DNA of 44,038 bases from RGIG426 sp045600765 (GTDB taxonomy: Bacteria; Bacillota; Clostridia; Oscillospirales; Acutalibacteraceae). A program made the translations under genes and the position numbers. A model generated the notes under the pieces. It saw only the letters and a program-made list of their open reading frames with translations. It was not told the origin of the DNA and ran no database searches. The DNA is taken from the NCBI GenBank assembly GCA_045600765.1, contig JAZRYM010000052.1:1-44038 (forward strand). Reading direction: 5' to 3'. Shown in pieces: positions 41,964-44,038 of the stretch; within the stretch, counting starts at the first letter, position 1, and each line of letters opens with the position of its first letter.

Positions 41964-42118
41964 GCGACGCAACTTAATATCCGTTCATCAGGGAAAGTGT
42001 TTTTGCTTTTGGTAAAAACGCCTTCTCTATTTAGCTTTCCCTTGTGAACGGCTAAGTTGTGTCGCAGCAATCGGAGTTGTGCGTTTTTCGGTGCGTGGCT
42101 TCGGCTGCCCACTTTTTT
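41964..42118 (+). promoter_or_regulatory. Structured 5' leader ending in a terminator (candidate riboswitch/attenuator or sRNA)
   Basis: The predicted RNA begins with GCGACGCAACTTA (41964-41976), CCGTTCA (41981-41987) and AGGGAAAG (41990-41997). These pair in order with CTTTCCCT (42035-42042), TGAACGG (42045-42051) and TAAGTTGTGTCGC (42053-42065): 28 pairs with small internal loops and one G-U. The apex holds GTTTTT/AAAAAC and a 15-nt single strand. GCAGC (42064-42068) could instead pair with GCTGC (42104-42108) in the terminator, giving an antiterminator. No T-box or other known leader motif was recognised. Confidence 0.65.
42091..42118 (+). terminator. Intrinsic terminator just before the acyl-CoA ligase ribosome site
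   Basis: GTGCGTGGC, loop TTCG closed by C-G, GCTGCCCAC (one C-C mismatch, two wobbles), then six T. The Shine-Dalgarno GGAGG follows at 42124-42128. Confidence 0.75.
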
Positions 42119-42137
42119 ATTTTGGAGGAAAATGAGG

Positions 42138-43868
42138 ATGGAGAACAAAAAGAAAACGACGGGCTACCCGTCCATCGACAAACCGTGGCTGAAATATTAC
42201 ACCGAGGAGGCGATTAATGCGCCGCTTCCGGAGTGTACGATATACGAATACTTATGGGAGAATAACAAAGACCACTTGGACGATGTGGCACTTATTTATT
42301 TCGGCAAGAAAATCACTTACGGGGAACTGTTTGAGAATATTGACAAAATCACCGCGGCTCTTATAGCAGCGGGGATAAAAGAGGGTGACACAATAACAAT
42401 TTGTACCCTTGCTACACCTGAAACTATATATTGCATTTACGCCGCAGGAAAACTCGGAGTACTGTGCAATATAGTTGAACCCAGAGTAAATGCCGAAAAC
42501 ATCGTTATGCGAATAAACAACACCAATTCAAAACTTCTGATTATTCTTGATGTTTTTTATAACAAAATTAAAGCCCACAAGATCAATGCAAACATAACCG
42601 TTATTACTTCGTTAATATCGTCCATGGGTATGATTACAAAATTCGGATTTTTGTTGACAAAAGAAAGGAAAATACCCCAAATTACCTATTCGGATACAAT
42701 AATTTCTTGGAACACATTTATACAAGTACCAAAAGCAAACGAAAAAGCGACATACAAGAAGAATTTGCCGTTGGCTATTATCCATACAAGTGGGACGACT
42801 GGGGTTCCAAAAGGAGCCGTGTTATCCCATTATTCAATAAATGCCGTTGCTGCTCAATATCGCTTTTCTTTTCCTTATTGTCGAGAGGATCGTTTTCTTG
42901 ATATTATGCCACCGTTTATCGCATACGGATTGGTTTGTGGAATTCATATGCCTCTAACATTGGGACTTACTGTAATTATAATTCCTGCTTTTGTGCCAAA
43001 AGAATTCCCGAATTATATTATGAAGTATAAACCGAATTTCTTTTTAGGTGTTCCGTCTCATTTTGAGTATCTATTAAACAGCAAAAAAATAAAAAAAGCA
43101 GACTTATCTTTTATCAAGGTCGCCGGTATGGGCGGAGACGCGTTAAACAGCAAATTTGAAAAGGAAATCACCGATTTCTTAAAAAGTCATAACACAAGCC
43201 CTATTGTATATAAAGGCTACGGATTAACCGAAATGTCAGCAGCAGCTGCTGCTGTTTTGACATCAATGAAAGGTGATGAATATGGTGCTCTCGGTGTACC
43301 ATTTCAGCATAATATTATTTCTGTGTTTGAACCCGGCACTGATAAGGAACTGAAAATCGGTGAACAAGGGGAAATATGCGTGACTGGACCGGGAATGATG
43401 CTTGGGTACTACAATAATGAAGAAGAAACAGAAAAAATATTGAAATACCATTCCGACGGATTGCGCTGGGCGCATACTCAGGATTTAGGTTACGTTGATT
43501 CCAATGGTTTGATATATTTTATTGACAGAATCAAGCGAATGGTTGTAAAGCCTGACGGTCATAATGTTTTCCCGTCTGCTGTGGAAGCCGTGATTTGCAG
43601 TCATCCGGCGGTGGATTCCTGCTCGGTTGTCGGTAAAAAAGCCGTTGGTACAAACGGCAAATATCCGTTTGCATTTGTTGTTTTGAAACCCGAATTTAAG
43701 GGACAGGAAAAAGAAATTCAAAAGGAACTTGTGAAACTTGGACTTCAAAAAATGCCCGAAAGAGAACAAGCCGAATTTTACCGCTTTATTGATAAATTGC
43801 CATTAACACCAATCGGCAAAGTCGATTATCGTGCACTGGAACAGCAAGCGGAAAAACTAAATTCTTAA
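42138..43868 (+). CDS. AMP-forming acyl-CoA synthetase/ligase
   Basis: A 576-residue adenylate-forming (ANL) enzyme activating a carboxylic acid with ATP, then CoA. The P-loop is HTSGTTGVPKGAV (about 215-227), and A5 is YKGYGLTEMSAAA. The A7/A8 hinge is LGYVDSNGLIYFIDRIKR, and the A10 lysine lies in LTPIGKVDYRAL. No carrier-protein domain follows, so it is a stand-alone ligase of unknown substrate. The ATG at 42138 is 9 nt behind GGAGG; the ATG at 42132 is only 3 nt away and less likely. Expression probably passes through the leader and terminator at 41964-42118. The first 200 bp have host-like composition, the rest is clearly AT-rich. Confidence 0.88.
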   Translation: MENKKKTTGYPSIDKPWLKYYTEEAINAPLPECTIYEYLWENNKDHLDDVALIYFGKKITYGELFENIDKITAALIAAGIKEGDTITICTLATPETIYCIYAAGKLGVLCNIVEPRVNAENIVMRINNTNSKLLIILDVFYNKIKAHKINANITVITSLISSMGMITKFGFLLTKERKIPQITYSDTIISWNTFIQVPKANEKATYKKNLPLAIIHTSGTTGVPKGAVLSHYSINAVAAQYRFSFPYCREDRFLDIMPPFIAYGLVCGIHMPLTLGLTVIIIPAFVPKEFPNYIMKYKPNFFLGVPSHFEYLLNSKKIKKADLSFIKVAGMGGDALNSKFEKEITDFLKSHNTSPIVYKGYGLTEMSAAAAAVLTSMKGDEYGALGVPFQHNIISVFEPGTDKELKIGEQGEICVTGPGMMLGYYNNEEETEKILKYHSDGLRWAHTQDLGYVDSNGLIYFIDRIKRMVVKPDGHNVFPSAVEAVICSHPAVDSCSVVGKKAVGTNGKYPFAFVVLKPEFKGQEKEIQKELVKLGLQKMPEREQAEFYRFIDKLPLTPIGKVDYRALEQQAEKLNS

Positions 43869-44038
43869 AACAATACCGCACAAACGAAAAATCGGCGATA
43901 AAACGTTAAATACGCACTCAAAGGTTGTCATCCCGAGGTCGGTAGAACCGACAATCAAAATCGCATATCCACAGCGAAGTTTTAACATTTATAGCACGGA
44001 ACATTAGTTATGCGTGTGCCGCTTGGCGTCGAGGGATC
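43869..44038. other. Non-coding tail of the window
   Basis: No gene or terminator is seen. It contains GTCGGT/ACCGAC around AGA (43938-43952), and text such as GTCATCCCGAG and CGTCGAGGGATC that resembles short dispersed intergenic repeats. Confidence 0.4.

Noticed and set aside
41964..42118. T-box, SAM or other known riboswitch for the ligase leader
   Set aside because: I could not find a T-box AGGGTGG core or the conserved cores of the common riboswitches I know. It is kept as an unassigned leader.

Overview
The window looks like a chromosomal segment of an uncultured Clostridia member (Bacillota), most likely near Oscillospiraceae/Ruminococcaceae. The reasons are strong AGGAGG-type ribosome binding sites before almost every gene, consensus TTGACA/TATAAT-like promoters, and Firmicutes genes and gene orders: tepA next to ftsK/spoIIIE, UPF0291, HPr with both His15 and Ser46, group II ECF transporter genes, a DUF5711-CvpA pair, a Re-citrate-synthase-like enzyme and a type I dockerin. 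No database search was possible, so the taxonomic placement is inference. Most of the window is GC-rich core genome. The toxin-antitoxin pair (about 720-1263) and most of the acyl-CoA ligase (about 42360-43868) are visibly AT-richer.

Layout. 1-464 holds the start of an ECF-type sigma factor gene on the minus strand, cut by the window edge. 677-1263 is a RelB/DinJ-YafQ toxin-antitoxin operon with a palindromic operator inside its promoter. 1540-2598 is a YerB-like lipoprotein. 2775-14263 is a long co-directional run: ruvC-ruvA-ruvB, an rRNA-methyltransferase-like gene, ecfA1-ecfA2-ecfT, truA, a DUF5711 protein, cvpA, pgsA and a ClpE-type unfoldase, ending in a bidirectional terminator. 14353-15027 (minus) holds a DtxR/MntR-like metal regulator and a UPF0291 gene. 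15151-21502 is mtnN, a DRE-TIM (probable Re-citrate synthase) gene, a phosphohexomutase, a manganese-type CDF exporter, rimM and trmD. Then come ptsH, uvrC-tlyA, alr-araC-dnaE, pfkA, a polytopic membrane protein, a small minus-strand gene, tepA-ftsK-lipoprotein, an M23 peptidase and a secreted dockerin protein. Last is an AMP-forming acyl-CoA ligase.

Functional themes are DNA repair and replication (RuvABC, UvrC, DnaE, FtsK), RNA modification (TruA, TrmD, TlyA, RimM), envelope work (Alr, PgsA, M23 peptidase, lipoproteins) and metal homeostasis (a DtxR-like repressor about 4 kb from a Mn-type CDF exporter). The dockerin protein implies that the organism has a cohesin partner, possibly a cellulosome-like complex.

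The most unusual part is the 558-bp gene-free stretch 41580-42137. It holds (a) a 278-bp element closed by 26-bp inverted repeats that folds into two long branches, each with a terminator-like tip, and whose tetraloops GTCA and TGAC are complementary. It then holds (b) a separate promoter whose predicted transcript starts at the base of a 28-bp imperfect hairpin and runs into an intrinsic terminator placed just ahead of the acyl-CoA ligase ribosome binding site. This is riboswitch-like or attenuator-like architecture that I cannot match to a known family. No rRNA, tRNA, CRISPR array or transposase gene was seen.
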